Origin: Hsuehochloa calcarea
Taxonomy: Eukaryota > Streptophyta > Magnoliopsida > Poales > Poaceae
Reading direction: 5' to 3'
Assembly: GCA_036346395.1 (NCBI GenBank)
Contig: CM070596.1
Location: forward strand, 24,714,177-24,778,176
Length of the DNA: 64,000 nt
Shown: in pieces, positions 10,990 through 23,500 of the stretch
Position numbering within the stretch: the stretch's first letter is position 1
How the letters are laid out: each line of letters starts with the position of its first letter
Notes under the pieces: generated by a model
Told to the model about the DNA's origin: nothing
The model's input: the letters and a program-made list of their open reading frames with translations, nothing else
The model's database searches: none
Translations under genes and position numbers: made by a program

Positions 10990-12980
10990 AGATTCGCACT
11001 TGGTCGACAAAAGGTAGGGATACTCGGCTCTCAAAACTTCTTCTCGCTCCCTGTAGCTTCTTCTTACGAATGATTGCTCCATCAACCTTACAAGAACGAA
11101 TGACTTTGCTTCCGTGACGCGTTACGCCACATCGAGAATCTTGATTGGTTGTTCCACATAGGTGAGATCTTCACAAGATCGATGCTCTCAGAGTGTTTCT
11201 TCCGTTGGTACTCTGAGACAATTCTTTAAGCGGGATACATGGAAGACATTGTGATAAATGACAGAGATCTTTGGTAGTTCCAATCGATAAGCAACTTCAC
11301 CTCTTTTTGCCAAAATCTTATAGGGTCCGACAAATCAGGTGCGAGTTTTCCTTTAGTCTGAAATCTCTTCACTCCTGAGTGGAGTTACCTGAGATAGACA
11401 AAATCTCCCATCTCGAAGGATAGTTCTCTCCGACGATTATCGGCATAACTCTTTTGTCGGGTTTGAGCTACTTTGAGACGTTCTCTTATTGCTTTTACCT
11501 TACTTTCACTTCTTTTATCAATTCCGTCCAAGAATTGGTGTTCTCCTACTTGATCCCAAAGGAGAGGGTTCTACACTTTCTACCATACAATGCTTCAAAT
11601 GGCGACATCTGTAGGCTAGCTTGAAAGTCGTTGTTGTAGGAAAATTCGCATAGGGCAAATTCTTATCCCGCCTTCTTCCATAATCTATAGCACAAGCTCA
11701 AGCATGTCTTCTAGGACTGATTTACACGCTCGTCCGCCATCTGCTTGGGGATGATATGTTTGTCTTTGAAGTTGAGTCCGTTCCCAAAGCTTTATGTAGA
11801 CTCGCCAAAATTTTGAAGTGAGCTGCGAACCTCTGTCGGACACAATTTTCTTGGGTATACCATGTGATGCAGACGATCCTCGCCATGTACAATTTCGCTA
11901 ACTTATTGCTTCGTAAGTGGTCTTGATCGAATAAAATAAGCCACTTTTGTTAATCGGTCAATTATTACCCAAATGGAATCACAACCTGATTGGGTCCTAG
12001 GTAGTCCGGTGATAAAATCCATACCAATCTCCTCCCATTTCCACTCGGGAATTGGTAATGGTTGTAACAATCCGGCAGGTCTCTGATGTTCTGCCTTAAC
12101 ACGCTGACATACATCACAACGTGCAACAAACTCAGCGATCTCTCGCTTCATACTAACCCACCAATACTTTTCCTTCAGATCCTGGTACATCTTGGTACTC
12201 CCGGGATGGATAGAGTAAGGTGATTCATGAGCTTCTTTCAGAATCAGTTGTCTGGTTTCATGATGTTTAGGTACACAGATGCGGTTGCCAAACCATACTG
12301 TGCCCTGCTCGTCTTCAGAAAATCCTGGGGCTTTGCCTCTTCTCATGTTCTTCATGATTTCTTTGATGTCTTCGTCTTCTAGCTGTTTTTCTCTGATCTG
12401 ACCTTGTATGGTTGGTTGGACTTCCACTGTGTTGATCTGACCTTGACCGACAATTTCAGTTCGGATGTTTTAGTTCTTCATACAACTCGTTGATTTTCTT
12501 GAACTAACACCGTGTTGCAAGATGCCTTCCTACCGAGCATCTGCTACCACGTTGGCTTTACCCGGGTGATAATGAATTCCAAGGTCATAATCCTTTATCA
12601 GCTCTAACCATCTTCTTTGCACGAGATTAAGATCGATCGGGTGAAGATATATTTAAGACTCTTATGATCCGTGAAAATCTCACAATGTTACCAATGAGAT
12701 AATGCCGCTTGATTTTCAAAGCATGCACAATTGCCGCTAATTCTAGATCATGAGTTGATAATTCCCTTCATGTGGCCTTAATCGACGAGATGCATAAGCC
12801 ACGACCTTTCCTTCCTCCATCGGTACACATCCTAGCCCTCAGCGGATGCGTCACGTAAAACTTCAAAATCCTTACGTATATCCGTAAGACTAGCACCGTG
12901 CAGAGACTAGTCTTTTCTTGACTCTTGAAAACTATGTTCACAAGCACTTGTCCATTCAAATTTCTTTTCCTTCTTGAAGT
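10990..12980 (-). pseudogene. pol: Gypsy module A: RNase H, integrase and chromodomain
   Basis: RNase H remnants occupy about 12980-12550. An open stretch at 12427-11903 carries the integrase zinc-binding region (HPGSTKMYQDLKEKYWW, then CDVCQRVKAEHQRP) and the first part of the catalytic core (WEEIGMDFITGLPRTQSG, IDRLTKVAYFI). The frame continues broken, through a VSDRG-type second catalytic region near 11850, to a chromodomain near 11200-11000 (TYVEQPIKILD, then WSNHS and an EEATWERE-like stretch across frames). A chromodomain targets integration to particular chromatin. Stops and frameshifts are frequent. Confidence 0.8.
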
Positions 12981-12984
12981 TGAG

Positions 12985-14127
12985 TCATGGGTTTGGCGAT
13001 CTTGGAGAAATTTTCAATGAATCATGTAATATCCGGCTAATCCAAGAAAACTTCTCACTTACGTGACGGACTTGGGTTGCTTCCAATCCATTACTGACTT
13101 CAACCTTTGAGGGTCTATCGCAACTCCTCCTGCCGACACAATGTGTCCAAGAAAAGCCACTTGGTGAGCCAAAATTCACTTTTGCCGAGTTTGGCATAAA
13201 GTCGGTGTTCTCGGAGTTTGTCCAAAATAATTTCGAGATGTTTTCATGCTCTTCCATATCTCTTGAGTAGATGAGAATATCATCTATGAATACCACCACA
13301 AACTTATCCAAGAATTCCATGAACACTTTGTTCATCATATTCATGAAATAAGCGTGGGCATTTGTTAGTCCAAATGACATCACCGTGAACTCGTCATACC
13401 CATATCCGTGGTGAAGGTTTCTTCTGAATATCTTCTAGTCGATTTTTAAGCGATGGTAGCGACCTCAAATCAATCTTGGAGAAAACACTGGCTCCTTTAA
13501 GTTGATCAAACAGATCATCTATCCTAGGTAACGGTACTTGTTTACGATTGTTACCTCGTTGAGTGATCTATAGTCACACACATTCTCATACTATTGTCTT
13601 TCTTTTTGACAAATAGTATTGAGCTCCCCAAGGCGATGAACTTCGGTTGAATGTATCCTTTACTCTGTAGTTCTTCGATCCGCTTCTTCAACTCGCTAGA
13701 TCGTTTGCCAAGATTCAGCAGGGTCACTAAATTGAGCGGTCCACAGGACTAAGTCAATTAAGAACATTATGTCCCGGTCGGTGGCATACTGTAAGTCCTC
13801 CGGAAAAACATCTGGATATTCTTGTACCACGGGTATATCTTCCAGTTTTACTTCCTTTAAACTGGTCAAGATAGGACTTCTTTCCGTCGAAGTCTTGGGT
13901 CGGAACTCTACTGAAATCCCTTGTTCATTGGTGAGGTTGATAGATCTACTAGCACAATCTATCCTACCTTGATTTTTGGCAAGCCAGTCCATTCCAAGGA
14001 TTACATCCAATCCTTGCGAACGCAAGACTATTAAGTTTGCCGAGAAATTTACTCCAGAGATTTCAAAGGTAAGATTTGGGCAAAAGAAACTAGCCCTCAT
14101 TTCTGAGCCCGGGGAATGGATTAACAT
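12985..14127 (-). pseudogene. pol: Gypsy module A: truncated protease and RT
   Basis: Module A begins inside the protease: the usual D-S-G site is absent and the first recognisable part is FSANLIVLRSQGLDVILGMDW. The RT follows, with EYPDVFPEDL near 13800, then frameshifted fingers, and MSFGLTNAHAYFMNMMNK with FVVVFIDDILIYS (catalytic Asp pair) near 13380-13265. The missing gag and protease start show this copy was joined to module B at about 14130-14165. An 18-base stretch, TTAACATGGGCTTATCTA, is repeated at the joint. Confidence 0.8.
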
Positions 14128-14165
14128 GGGCTTATCTATGGGGGATTAACATGGGCTTATCTACT
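14117..14165. repeat. Short direct repeat at the junction of the two pol modules
   Basis: GATTAACATGGGCTTATCTA occurs twice about 27 bases apart, exactly where module A homology stops and module B begins. Such a short duplication fits template switching during reverse transcription or end joining. Confidence 0.7.
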
Positions 14166-15735
14166 CAAAGAAAAACTATACTACTGAAATTAAACAACAA
14201 AATAACACGTACCCGACGTGAACAACTCTGGATATTGCTCGCGCATGCGAGACTCCAACTCCCAAGTCGCTTCTCTCTCGGTCGATCGTCCACAAAGACC
14301 TTGACGTATACCAACGTCTTGTGCCTCAGCACTCGCTCCGACCTCTCCAGAATGCGCGCCAAACGCGACTCAACTGTGAGGTCTTGCTCAATAGTCAGCG
14401 GCTCTAATGAAATCTTATGTTCTGGGTCTCTCAAAAACTTTCTCAGCATCGAGACGTGAAACACATTGTGAACCCCACGCATGGACTCAGGAAGGTCCAG
14501 GCGGTAGGCTAACTTCCCAATTCTTGCAATAACCGGGAACGGTCCAACGTACCTCGGGCTAAGCTTCCCTTTGGTATCGAACCGAACAATACCTTTAGTG
14601 GGAGACACTCTCAAGAGCACCTGGTCACCCACCGCAAACTCCAAGTCACGCCTCCTCAAATCAGCATAACTTTTCTCGTCTACTCGAGCCGCTAATGATT
14701 ACGCCTCACCATGGCCACACGCTCAACGGTCTTCAACCCGGTCCCGACCCAAAGCGCCTTCTCCAATCGCCTCCCAGCAAAGTGGCGATCTGCACTTCCG
14801 CCCATAGAGAACCTCAAATGGCGCGGCTCTAATACTGGAATGGTAACTATTATTATAAGCAAACTCTGCAAGTGGCAACTGGTCCTCCCAACTACCCTTC
14901 CAAGACAAAACGCAAGATCGCAACATGTCCTCCAAAGTCCGAATAGTACGCCTGACCGCCCATCTGCGTGGGTGAAACGGCAGATTAAGCGGCTGTGTGC
15001 CCAATGCACTCGCAGACTCTCCCGTAACTTGGAGACAAACTTGGCGTCCTCATCGTAAACGATTGTCTTTGGCACACCATGCGTCTTACTATTTCACGCA
15101 CATAAATAGGAGCTAGATCACTCATTGAATTTGTCGTGCGAATAGGAATGAAGTCTGTGCAGACTTCTTGAATCGATCCACCACTACCCAAATCGCATCC
15201 TTCCTCGCGCTAACGCAGGTAACGCCACCACAAAGTCCATAGAGATATCATCCCAAGGCCACTTGGGAACCTCCAAAGGTCTGCAACAACCTGCGGGGCG
15301 CTTGTGCTCACTTTCACTTGTCGACAAACACCACAAGAAGCCACATAATTAGCAATGTCCACCTTCATTCTTTTCCACCAAAAATTGCTTTGAGATCTCG
15401 ATACATCTTAGTCTCACCAGATGAATGAGCGATTATGCAGTGCGATGTGCCTCCCTCAAGATATCATCTTTGACCTCCGCCTTTGCGCACGCAAAGGTGG
15501 CCTTTAAACCTCAAAGCACCGTAATCGTCCATGCTAAAATCACCCTCTTTACCCTCATCCAGACGCTTCCTAACCTCCCAGATAACGGTCACTCTGTTGT
15601 GCTTCCAGACACGATGCGAATAGCCGACTCAAGAATCAGCTGTGTCTCAACACGTGTCGTGCCCACATAACAATAAGATATTCCCATGCGATCAAAATCA
15701 GCAATGAGGCAATCTAGAGTAGCAGGAGTCGCCTT
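14165..15735 (-). pseudogene. pol: Gypsy module B: integrase and chromodomain
   Basis: On the minus strand the integrase zinc-binding remnants precede a catalytic core that is broken by frameshifts near 15190-15060. It is followed by LPLAEFAYNNSYHSSI and FEVLYGRKCRSPLCW near 14900. The C-terminal region 14659-14165 is open and includes GDQVLLRVSPTKGI, HNVFHVSMLRKFL and the chromodomain start ARILERSERVLRHKTLVYVK. Its wording differs from module A at nearly every motif, so A and B are distinct Tekay-type lineages and not a simple duplication. Confidence 0.8.
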
Positions 15736-16330
15736 GCGACTAAGAGCATCCGCAACTACATTGGCCTTGCACGATGATGATCTTGAATAGTAAGATCGTA
15801 GTCATTGATCAATTCCAACCACCTCCTTTGCCTCAAATTCAGATCCTTCTGAGTGAAGATATACTTGAGACTCTTGTGATCTGTGAAAATATCACAAGGC
15901 TCGCCGTATAAATAATGCCTCCAAATCTTGAGAGCAAAGACAACCGCAGCCAACTCCAAATCATGAGTGGGATAATTCTGCTCGTGCTTCTTTAACTGTC
16001 TCGACGCATAAGCAATCACCTTACCGTCTTGCATGAGAACACAGCCAAGACCCACTCGAGACGATCCGAAAAGGCAGGAACCGCTTCACGGCTCGGGAAG
16101 AGTGAGAATAGGAGAGGTCACCAACCTCTCTTTCAAAGTGCAGAAACTGCGCTCACACTCATCAGTCCACTGGAACCTCACACCTTTCTGAGTAAGTTGA
16201 GACATCGGTTTGGCGATGATAGAGAAATCCTGCACAAAACGCCGATAATATCCAGCCAATCCCAAGAAACTCCTCACCTCCTTCACATTAGTCGGCCTCT
16301 TCCAATCCACCACTGTGGAGACCTTACCAG
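15736..16330 (-). pseudogene. pol: Gypsy module B: RT connection and RNase H
   Basis: The stretch at 16313-16086 carries FLGLAGYYRRFVQDFS and LTQKGVRFQWTDECE. The open stretch at 16055-15756 carries LGCVLMQDGKVIAYASRQL, YPTHDLELAAVVFALKIWRHYLYG and FTDHKSLKYIFTQKDLNLRQ, the RNase H catalytic region. One frameshift separates them. RNase H removes the RNA strand after minus-strand synthesis. Confidence 0.85.
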
Positions 16331-17584
16331 ATCAACGAGAATGCCCTGAGGGTTAATCACATGACCCAGAAAACCCACTTCTGAAATCCAGAACTCACAC
16401 TTCTTCAACTTAGCATAGAACTTGCGGTCTCTCAAAGTATCTAAAACCAACCTCAAATGACGCTCATGATCCTCATTGGTCTTGGAATAGACAAGAATAT
16501 CATCAATGAACACCACCACGAAGTCATCTAGATACTCGTGTAACATGTTGTTCATGGTCTCCATAAAAATGGCAGGTGCATTAGTCAATCCAAAAGACAT
16601 AACTTTATACTCATAATGCCCATACACGGTAGAGAAAGTCATCTTCTCTACATCTCGCTCACGCACACGGATTTGATTATACCGATCGAGATCGATCTTG
16701 GAGAATACTTGAGCTCCATTCAACCGATCAAACAAGTCCTCAATGCGGGGCAACGGATATTTGTTCTTGATTGTGACCGCATTAAGCGCACGGTAATCAA
16801 TACACATGCGCCAACTCCCATCCTTCTTCTCTGTGAATAGAACAGGAGCTCCCCACGGCGATACACTACGCCTGATCAAACCTTTAGCCAACAAATCATC
16901 CAATTGCTTCTTCAACTCGTCCTGAAACGGACGTGCTAATCGATATGGAGACATCGAGATGGGACGAGTACCCGGAACAAGATCAATGCGAAACTCCACG
17001 TCTCGCGCAGGTGGCAAGCCCGGAAGCTCAGCCGGGAACACATCTGGGTAATCACTAACCACTGGAATCTCCTCAATCTGCGAAGCCACACTCGGTTTCT
17101 CAGCAAGAGCTAAAAGAAGTCCGATTTTCCGCACGACCAGGAAACAATCCATTAATATCGAAGAGAGCGCGAGGCGACACTCTGAAAGGTCAACGTCTCC
17201 CAGGCACGGGTCTCGCAGAGATCGCATTCTCTGTAAACAGGATATCACGGCTCGATAAGAGTGCAACCAATCCATACCCAAGATAACGTCGAACGGCTCC
17301 ATTTGAATAACTATCAAATTCGCCGTGAACTTCTCTCCATCAATAATAATAGAACACCCAGGACAAACAGTAGAGCTAGCAATAATACCCCCAGGAGAAC
17401 TAACCAACACTGACTGAGAAATCCACTGCATACTCAAGTTCGCTCTCCTAGCAAACGCCGTCGAGACAAACGAAAAGGTAGCCCCTGAATCAAAAAGGAC
17501 TAAAGCATCAAACGAATCCACAAGCAAAGTACCTGTCACCACGTCGGGACGACCCGCGGACTCCGCTGTGGGCATGGCGTACAC
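16330..17584 (-). pseudogene. pol: Gypsy module B: protease and RT
   Basis: This is the longest clean reading frame in the window. It contains the protease site LFDSGATFSFVS near 17490, DVILGMDWLHS near 17290, an EIPVVSDYPDVFPAELPGL linker, and an RT with fingers WGAPVLFTEKKDG and MCIDYRALN, palm FSKIDL and catalytic FVVVFIDDILVYSK near 16510. The frame stays open through the RT core, which suggests this module was active recently. It reads into the RNase H region after a frameshift near 16330. Confidence 0.9.
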
Positions 17585-17589
17585 CCTGT

Positions 17590-18914
17590 GGCGCCATGGC
17601 GAAAGAAACGACGGCGGGCGGCGAGCCCCGACAATCTTGTGGCGGTGCGAGTAAGGCGGTCGTGCAACTGAAGCGGTGCCGGAAGGTGGCGGTGCCGAGA
17701 GTACCCTACCGAGGCGCCCAAGTCAAGGAAATGGCGGCGCCGGAGGGCGATCATCATCTGGAAAGATCCTCGAGCAGGACCCACTGAAGAAGAAGATGGC
17801 ACAGGCTCCCACTTGATCACACTAGCGGGTTACGCGACACACCCGCTCCTTGTGACCCGGTCGGCCACACCAGCGGCAATCTCCGTCCAAGTGCACTCGG
17901 CGGTGCGGTGTCCATCACCGCACTTAAAGCAAAGCATGCCCCGCCAGGGACAGACGAAGAGCCGAGTACTGCAAAAGGACGAGGCGCCAAGAAGAGAACG
18001 GCCTCGATCGCTAGACTTGAAGGATCTGCGGTCCTCCTTGAATTTCTTGGAAAGGTGTTGAATGCACCCACTTCCCTCACTAGAGCTCCTCTTCCGTCAC
18101 CACCGAAGCTACGACCCACCAGAGGCTTGTCGCCCTTTGTGAGTCAGATCTCCAACTCCATGCCCTGGCTTGCTCCACAACAGAGTCAGAATCACGGAGT
18201 GGAGTAGCTCCCAACACATGCCGTGACTGTAGGTGAGACCCCGACGGAACCTCTTGGCTTTATGAAGATCATCGTTCGCTCATCAAGGGACGGCGAACCA
18301 AGTTGTTGAACTCGACCTCATACTCAAGAATAGACCTCTTCCCTAAGCAAAGGTCGTCAAGGCAACCTCCATCTTCTCAACAAAAGAGTAGGGTAGAACT
18401 TTCCCTTGAACTGATCAACAAAGTCCTCCCAAGTGATCGCCCTTGAGTGGCGGTCCTCAAGACAACACGCCCCCACCAAATATCCGCTGCCCTTTCAATT
18501 TGAAAGGCTACAAAACGGACCCTCGATGTGAGGACATCTCCAAAGCTCCAAAGCGCCTCTCCATATAGCGCAACCATCCATGTTCGACCGGTGTGCCCGA
18601 CCACAAACGGATCCAACCTCAACCCCATCCACTCAAGTGACATCCGCCTCCAGAACCGGTGGATGTGCGACAGAGCAACAACAGATGCCGAAGAAGAAGG
18701 CTGCCGGCGCTGTTGACGAAGAGCACGGATCTCTCCCACCAACTCTCTCAAAGAAAGCGGGGTCTCATCTCGACCCCAACCGAGGCGGGTCAACAAAGAA
18801 CCCCTCACCATCGACTCATACACATCAGGAGGTGGCTCCACGGAACCTCGCCGCGGCCCGACCTCCACGATCGCGGCCACCACGACCACGCCCTCTACCC
18901 CTCGGCATAGCTAT
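17590..18914 (-). pseudogene. gag: Gypsy module B: gag with two zinc knuckles
   Basis: Starting near 18914, a Gly/Arg-rich N-terminus is followed by a capsid region (18889-18377, with a frame disturbance) and further broken frames. Two CCHC knuckles stand close together. One, at ~17932-17890, reads C-X2-C-X3-H-X4-C, one residue short of the norm. The other, at ~17876-17834, is a regular C-X2-C-X4-H-X4-C. The short loop could be a real deletion or a lost codon. Gag would package the element RNA. Confidence 0.75.
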
Positions 18915-19155
18915 CAACCACAATCAACAATACACAATGAGTTCAAAGATCAAAATAAAATCATCCATCAATAAACAACATAACGGAAGCGTAAAACGAT
19001 GATCGTACCTCTCTCTAAAGTACTGTGCACTAGTGTGTCAAATTTTAGATTGTTTAACCATTAGCAAATTTTAGTTGATTTACTAATACTAAAACAAATT
19101 TTAACAATTTTAGTTTGCCTAAGTTGTTAATCTATTCACCACGGACCTAAAGCCC

Positions 19156-19167
19156 GCTCTGATACCA
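19156..19167 (-). other. Primer-binding site of the Tekay-type element
   Basis: On the minus strand this reads TGGTATCAGAGC, two bases inside the 5' LTR, complementary to initiator tRNA-Met. It fixes the orientation and shows that module B sits at the normal 5' position of the element. Confidence 0.9.
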
Positions 19168-20060
19168 ACTGTAACACCCCAGCCCAACACTGAGCCTAGA
19201 ATGCCACCACACTACTCTCTAAACTAATAATTATAGACACACTATCAAATTACAGTAAGAAAACAACACTAAACATATCCATGGATCACAAAAGAACATG
19301 CATAATTATGGATCAAACAATAATAAATAGCAAGGGAATTATAACCAGGTAAATAGTCCAAAATAATGTCAACCAATGAATCCAAATTATTGAAACAAAT
19401 AGTCTAGTCCAAAACGTTGTACTAGACTTTATTCAACCCCTAACATGTCTTAGAGTAACCCAATTTTGAATGAAAAGATTCTTATGGCAAATGATCATGT
19501 GTTGTCCATGTGCTCTACTGCTCTCACTCACGGCTGGTCCTCGAAGATCACCTAAAGACAACAAAGAGCAAGGGTGAGTCCACGACTCGACAAACACATC
19601 AATATACACCGAACAAAAATAAATCAACAGCATTCAATAACTTCATTATCATCACAGGTACTTCTATTAACATTCTCATGCTGTTATCTTCTCTTTGATT
19701 CACACCCATTAGTCTCATGTATCAATGCAATTCTAATCTACATGTCCACATGCACTTCTTTCACAGATATCAGATAGCATGAGTGAATGCTCGCGACAAC
19801 ATTCACTCTCAAGCCCGTTCCTCCATAAGGATCGGGGACCTCCTCCACTCCCGTGGAGTTGTGATCATTCATGATCACCTGCTCATATGCAAAGATGCTT
19901 ATGAATGCAGACATGCATAATTTCATAATACTCATCATATCCAATTTTTCATCATGTCCATTAACAATTTAAATCCATACCATTCCATTGCTTGCAATTA
20001 AATAAAATAAAAGCACAACAATAATGGTAATAGAAGATAAAGAAAACAGTGATCAATCAT

Positions 20061-20418
20061 TGATCGCTGTCTACCATGCACTTGCCTTTACTAGTTGCGA
20101 CGCACGATTTGACTAGAAGATGGCAACAAGTACGACGCCTCTCCTACATTAAATATTCAAATTTCAATACGAGCTACAGCATCATAAGAACAACAATCAA
20201 TAGACATCGCTCCTACCCATCCCCAAATATACCACGCTTTGATCGCTGTCTACCATGCACTTGCCTTTACTAGTTGCGACGCACGATTTGACTAGAAGAT
20301 GGCAACAAGTACGACGCCTCTCCTACATTAAATATTCAAATTTCAATACGAGCTACAGCATCATAAGAACAACAATCAATAGACATCGCTCCTACCCATC
20401 CCCAAATATACCACGCTT
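20061..20418. repeat. 179-bp tandem duplication inside the LTR (right copy)
   Basis: Units at 20061-20239 and 20240-20418 correspond one-to-one to the duplication at 8344-8701. Confidence 0.9.
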
Positions 20419-21976
20419 CTCCGGTACCGAATAGTTACCCATTGCTGTCCTGTTACTAAAAAGAGCGTAACTTTTGACTCAAAAGTCCGATCACAACAAA
20501 CCACCCCATTCTGGATTCTTCATAAAATTCCCCTCAATTTCTTAGATTACAAAGTCTTCTAATTAAATCATCTAACCCTCCGTTTTTAGCCCAGAAAACC
20601 GATCTGTCCGCTTCGGAACAGCGGGTCTTACTAAATTCATAACTTTTGTTTTACTCAACCAAAATGCGAGTTCTTAGATTCTACAGAACCATTGGACAAT
20701 TATCTACAACTTTCATGTAGATCAAAAACTCTAATTAGGCTATTTACTATTTTTAATCTACAGTCTACCAAAACAGCGCCGAACAACGACAACCACAAGG
20801 ACAGCAGTCTTCCGAAAATCATAACTCGAATTATACTTGTCCGATTGACATGGTAAAATATGCTATAGAAAGATATCGAAATTATCTACAATTAACTAGT
20901 AGATGATATTTTCAAAATTCACCATTAAGGTATCCGAATAAATCGTTCAACAGAACAGCAGGCTAACGGACTCATTAATCGGCCTCTCTATTATAAATTC
21001 TGAAACCCCTGCAATAAATCTCGATTCTAATCACTAACTAAATCAGCAAAACAAAGAGAATACAAGATCACATATCGCTACCCACAAGAAATCAGGTCTC
21101 TACTTCTTTTCTCCTAGTCTTCTCCTTCTCTTCCCTACTGCTAATGTCACATATACACATACAATGTAGCCATGCCAATCTAATTATCTTCCGAAGCTAA
21201 CCAAGGTTCATATGAAGACAAAATTGACGGCAGTGTCAGCAAATCAGTAGTCAAAGCCAAAAGAGACGAGCGGTAAAAAAAAACCTCCACGCTGACGGCG
21301 TTGCGAAGGAAAGACTCGGCCGATCACGCGCATGCAGCCGCGTCAAGGAAATCCAGCAGCAACACTCGGCCGATCACGCGCATGCGGCCGCGTCAAGGAA
21401 ATCCAAAGAAGAAGAAGAAGACTCACCAAGGCGTCGCAAAGACACGCCCGGCCGGTGGTGTCGATCGCTCCTGGCGGCGGCACAAGGGAAATTGCTCTCG
21501 AACGAACGATCATTGCTGCAGCGTCTAAGGTTGGCGGCTCACTGGCGGCGACGGAGAAAACAAACGCGTCTTCGCTAGGGTTTGGTTTATGAGTTTCGAA
21601 TCCACTTTTCCCACATTTCTTTTATATCTCGCACTGCCTAGACCCTCCAAAAATCGAAATATTCTATTTTTTATGTACCTAATTTATTTAATTACGCACA
21701 AGCCCTTAAAGACGTTATTATTATTTATTTATTTATTTTTCGAGTATTACAGGTTGTTGGCGCGAAGGAGCTCCGGGGTCTTCAGCGGCCGAGGTGCGCC
21801 AGAGGATCGCGGAGGATCTTGATGCCGAAGGTGCAATGAGGTGGCCGGGAAGCTTTGGTGGCGCGGAATCGGAGAAGAACGAGCTCGACGCCGGCGGGAA
21901 TTGCGAAATGCGCGATCGAGGCGATCGAGGGGCAGGAGGCGGGGAATAGAATGAGGGAGGAGAGGCGCTCTGGGTG

Positions 21977-21984
21977 CTTTATAG
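21977..21984 (-). promoter_or_regulatory. Probable TATA box in the right gypsy LTR
   Basis: The minus strand reads CTATAAAG, in the same place as in the left LTR. This copy would drive the element at 7452-22663. Confidence 0.5.
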
Positions 21985-22663
21985 GGCGAGGAGGCGGGAG
22001 CGGGAGATTGGGTGCGCGTAATGGCGAGGAGGCGAGGCGCGGGGCGTTACGGCGTTAAGAAGGGGGTAATGTCGGGGTGAATGCGGAGAAGTGGCGATGC
22101 TAATGCGCGAATGCGGGGTTAAGGCGGAGGAATCACGGAGGAGACGAAGTTCGCGGCGTGCATCAATGGCGGCAGGAGGGCGACGCTGCGGAGAAGAAGG
22201 GAACGGGGAAGAAGCACAGTGCGAGGGCCCACCTGTCGGCGAGACAGAGAGAGAGAGAAGGCGCGGGCGGTGTGATGTCGGCCGTCCGATTTTGATCGGA
22301 TGGCCCGCATTAATCAGGCGCGGGGAGAAAGTGGGCCGAGACGCGCAGACAGTCTCTTGAGCTTCGCCCAAGATCTTGTAGCAAAGAATTTTAAATTCTT
22401 TTTCAATTGATTTAATTCCAGAAATTCAAATAGGCTTTGGAAAATAGTAAATGAAGTCCAAAAATTTTGAGAAAATTCACAGAAATTCTATGAGGCATTC
22501 TGGACTTAAATAAATTAATTCCAACTTTTAGTTGGTAATAGATTTTGCATATAAATTCTTTTAGCCTTAATATACTTTAGGGAAAAGCTTTTAAAATTTC
22601 CAGAAAATCCACAAAAATTATTGATGTTTTATTTTCAATGAAATTGAAATTTTGGTCATTACA

Positions 22664-23500
22664 AACCTACCTCCTTAAAGGGAATCTCGACCAGAGATTC
22701 AGACTTGGTCGACAAAAGGTAGGGATACTCGGCTCTCAAAACTTCTTCTCGCCCCGGTAGCTTCTTCTTACGAATGATTGCTCCATTGAACCTTACAAGA
22801 ACGAATGACTTTGCTTCGGTGACGCGTTACGCCACATCGAGAATCTTGATTGGTTGTTCCACATAGGTGAGATCTTCACAAGATCGATGCTCTCAGCGAG
22901 TGTTTCTTTGTTGGTACTCTGAGACAATTCTTTAATCGGGATACATGGAAGACATTGTGAGCGGTGTGACAGAGATCTTTGGTAGTTCCAAGCGATAAGC
23001 AACTTCACCTCTTTTGCCAAAATCTTATAGGGTCCGACAAATCAGGTGCGAGTTTTCCTTTAGTCTGAAATCTCTTCACTCCTGAGTGGAGTTACCCCGA
23101 GATAGACAAAATCTCCCATCTCGAAGGATAGTTCTCTCCGACGATTATCGGCATAACTCTTTGTCGGGTTTGAGCTACTTTGAGACGTTCTCTTATTGCT
23201 TTTACCTTACTTTCACTTCTTTTATCAATTTCGTCCAAGAATTGGTGTTCTCCTACTTGATCCCAAAGGAGAGGGTTCTACACTTTCTACCATACAATGC
23301 TTCAAATGGCGACATCTGTAGGCTAGCTTGAAAGTCGTTGTTGTAGGAAAATTCGTGATAGGGCAAATTCTTATCCCACTTCTTCCATAATCTATAGCAC
23401 AAGCTCAAGCATGTCTTCTAGGACCGATTTACACGCTCGGTCCGCCATCTGTTTGGGGATGATATCTTGTCTTTGAAGTTGAGTCTGGTTCCCAAAGCTT
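22664..23500 (-). mobile_element. pol: 3' interior fragment of a second Tekay-type copy
   Basis: This is nearly identical to 10960-11800: the PPT, chromodomain remnant and end of integrase of module A, on the minus strand. It stops at the N gap. It is the 3' end of another element that uses the LTR at 19170-22663 as its own 3' LTR, or an assembly duplication. It ends exactly in AAGCTT. Confidence 0.8.

Larger units (their letters stand above)
7452..22663 (-). mobile_element. Tekay-type Ty3/gypsy element with two pol modules
   Basis: Two near-identical 3.5-kb LTRs in the same orientation bound an 8.2-kb interior. On the minus strand the order is 5' LTR (22663-19170), PBS (19167-19156), gag, protease, RT, RNase H, integrase and chromodomain (module B, to ~14165), then truncated protease, RT, RNase H, integrase and chromodomain (module A, 14127-~10990), PPT and 3' LTR (10959-7452). 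The doubled pol is unusual. Sequence beyond the right LTR repeats the 3' end of module A, so that LTR seems shared with a neighbouring copy. No target duplication can be checked for that reason. Confidence 0.8.
19170..22663 (-). repeat. 5' LTR of the Tekay-type element, shared with a neighbouring copy
   Basis: It has the same termini and internal order as 7452-10959. The PBS lies on its left and a second copy of the element's 3' interior lies on its right, so it is flanked by internal sequence on both sides. That is the signature of tandem elements sharing an LTR. Confidence 0.9.
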
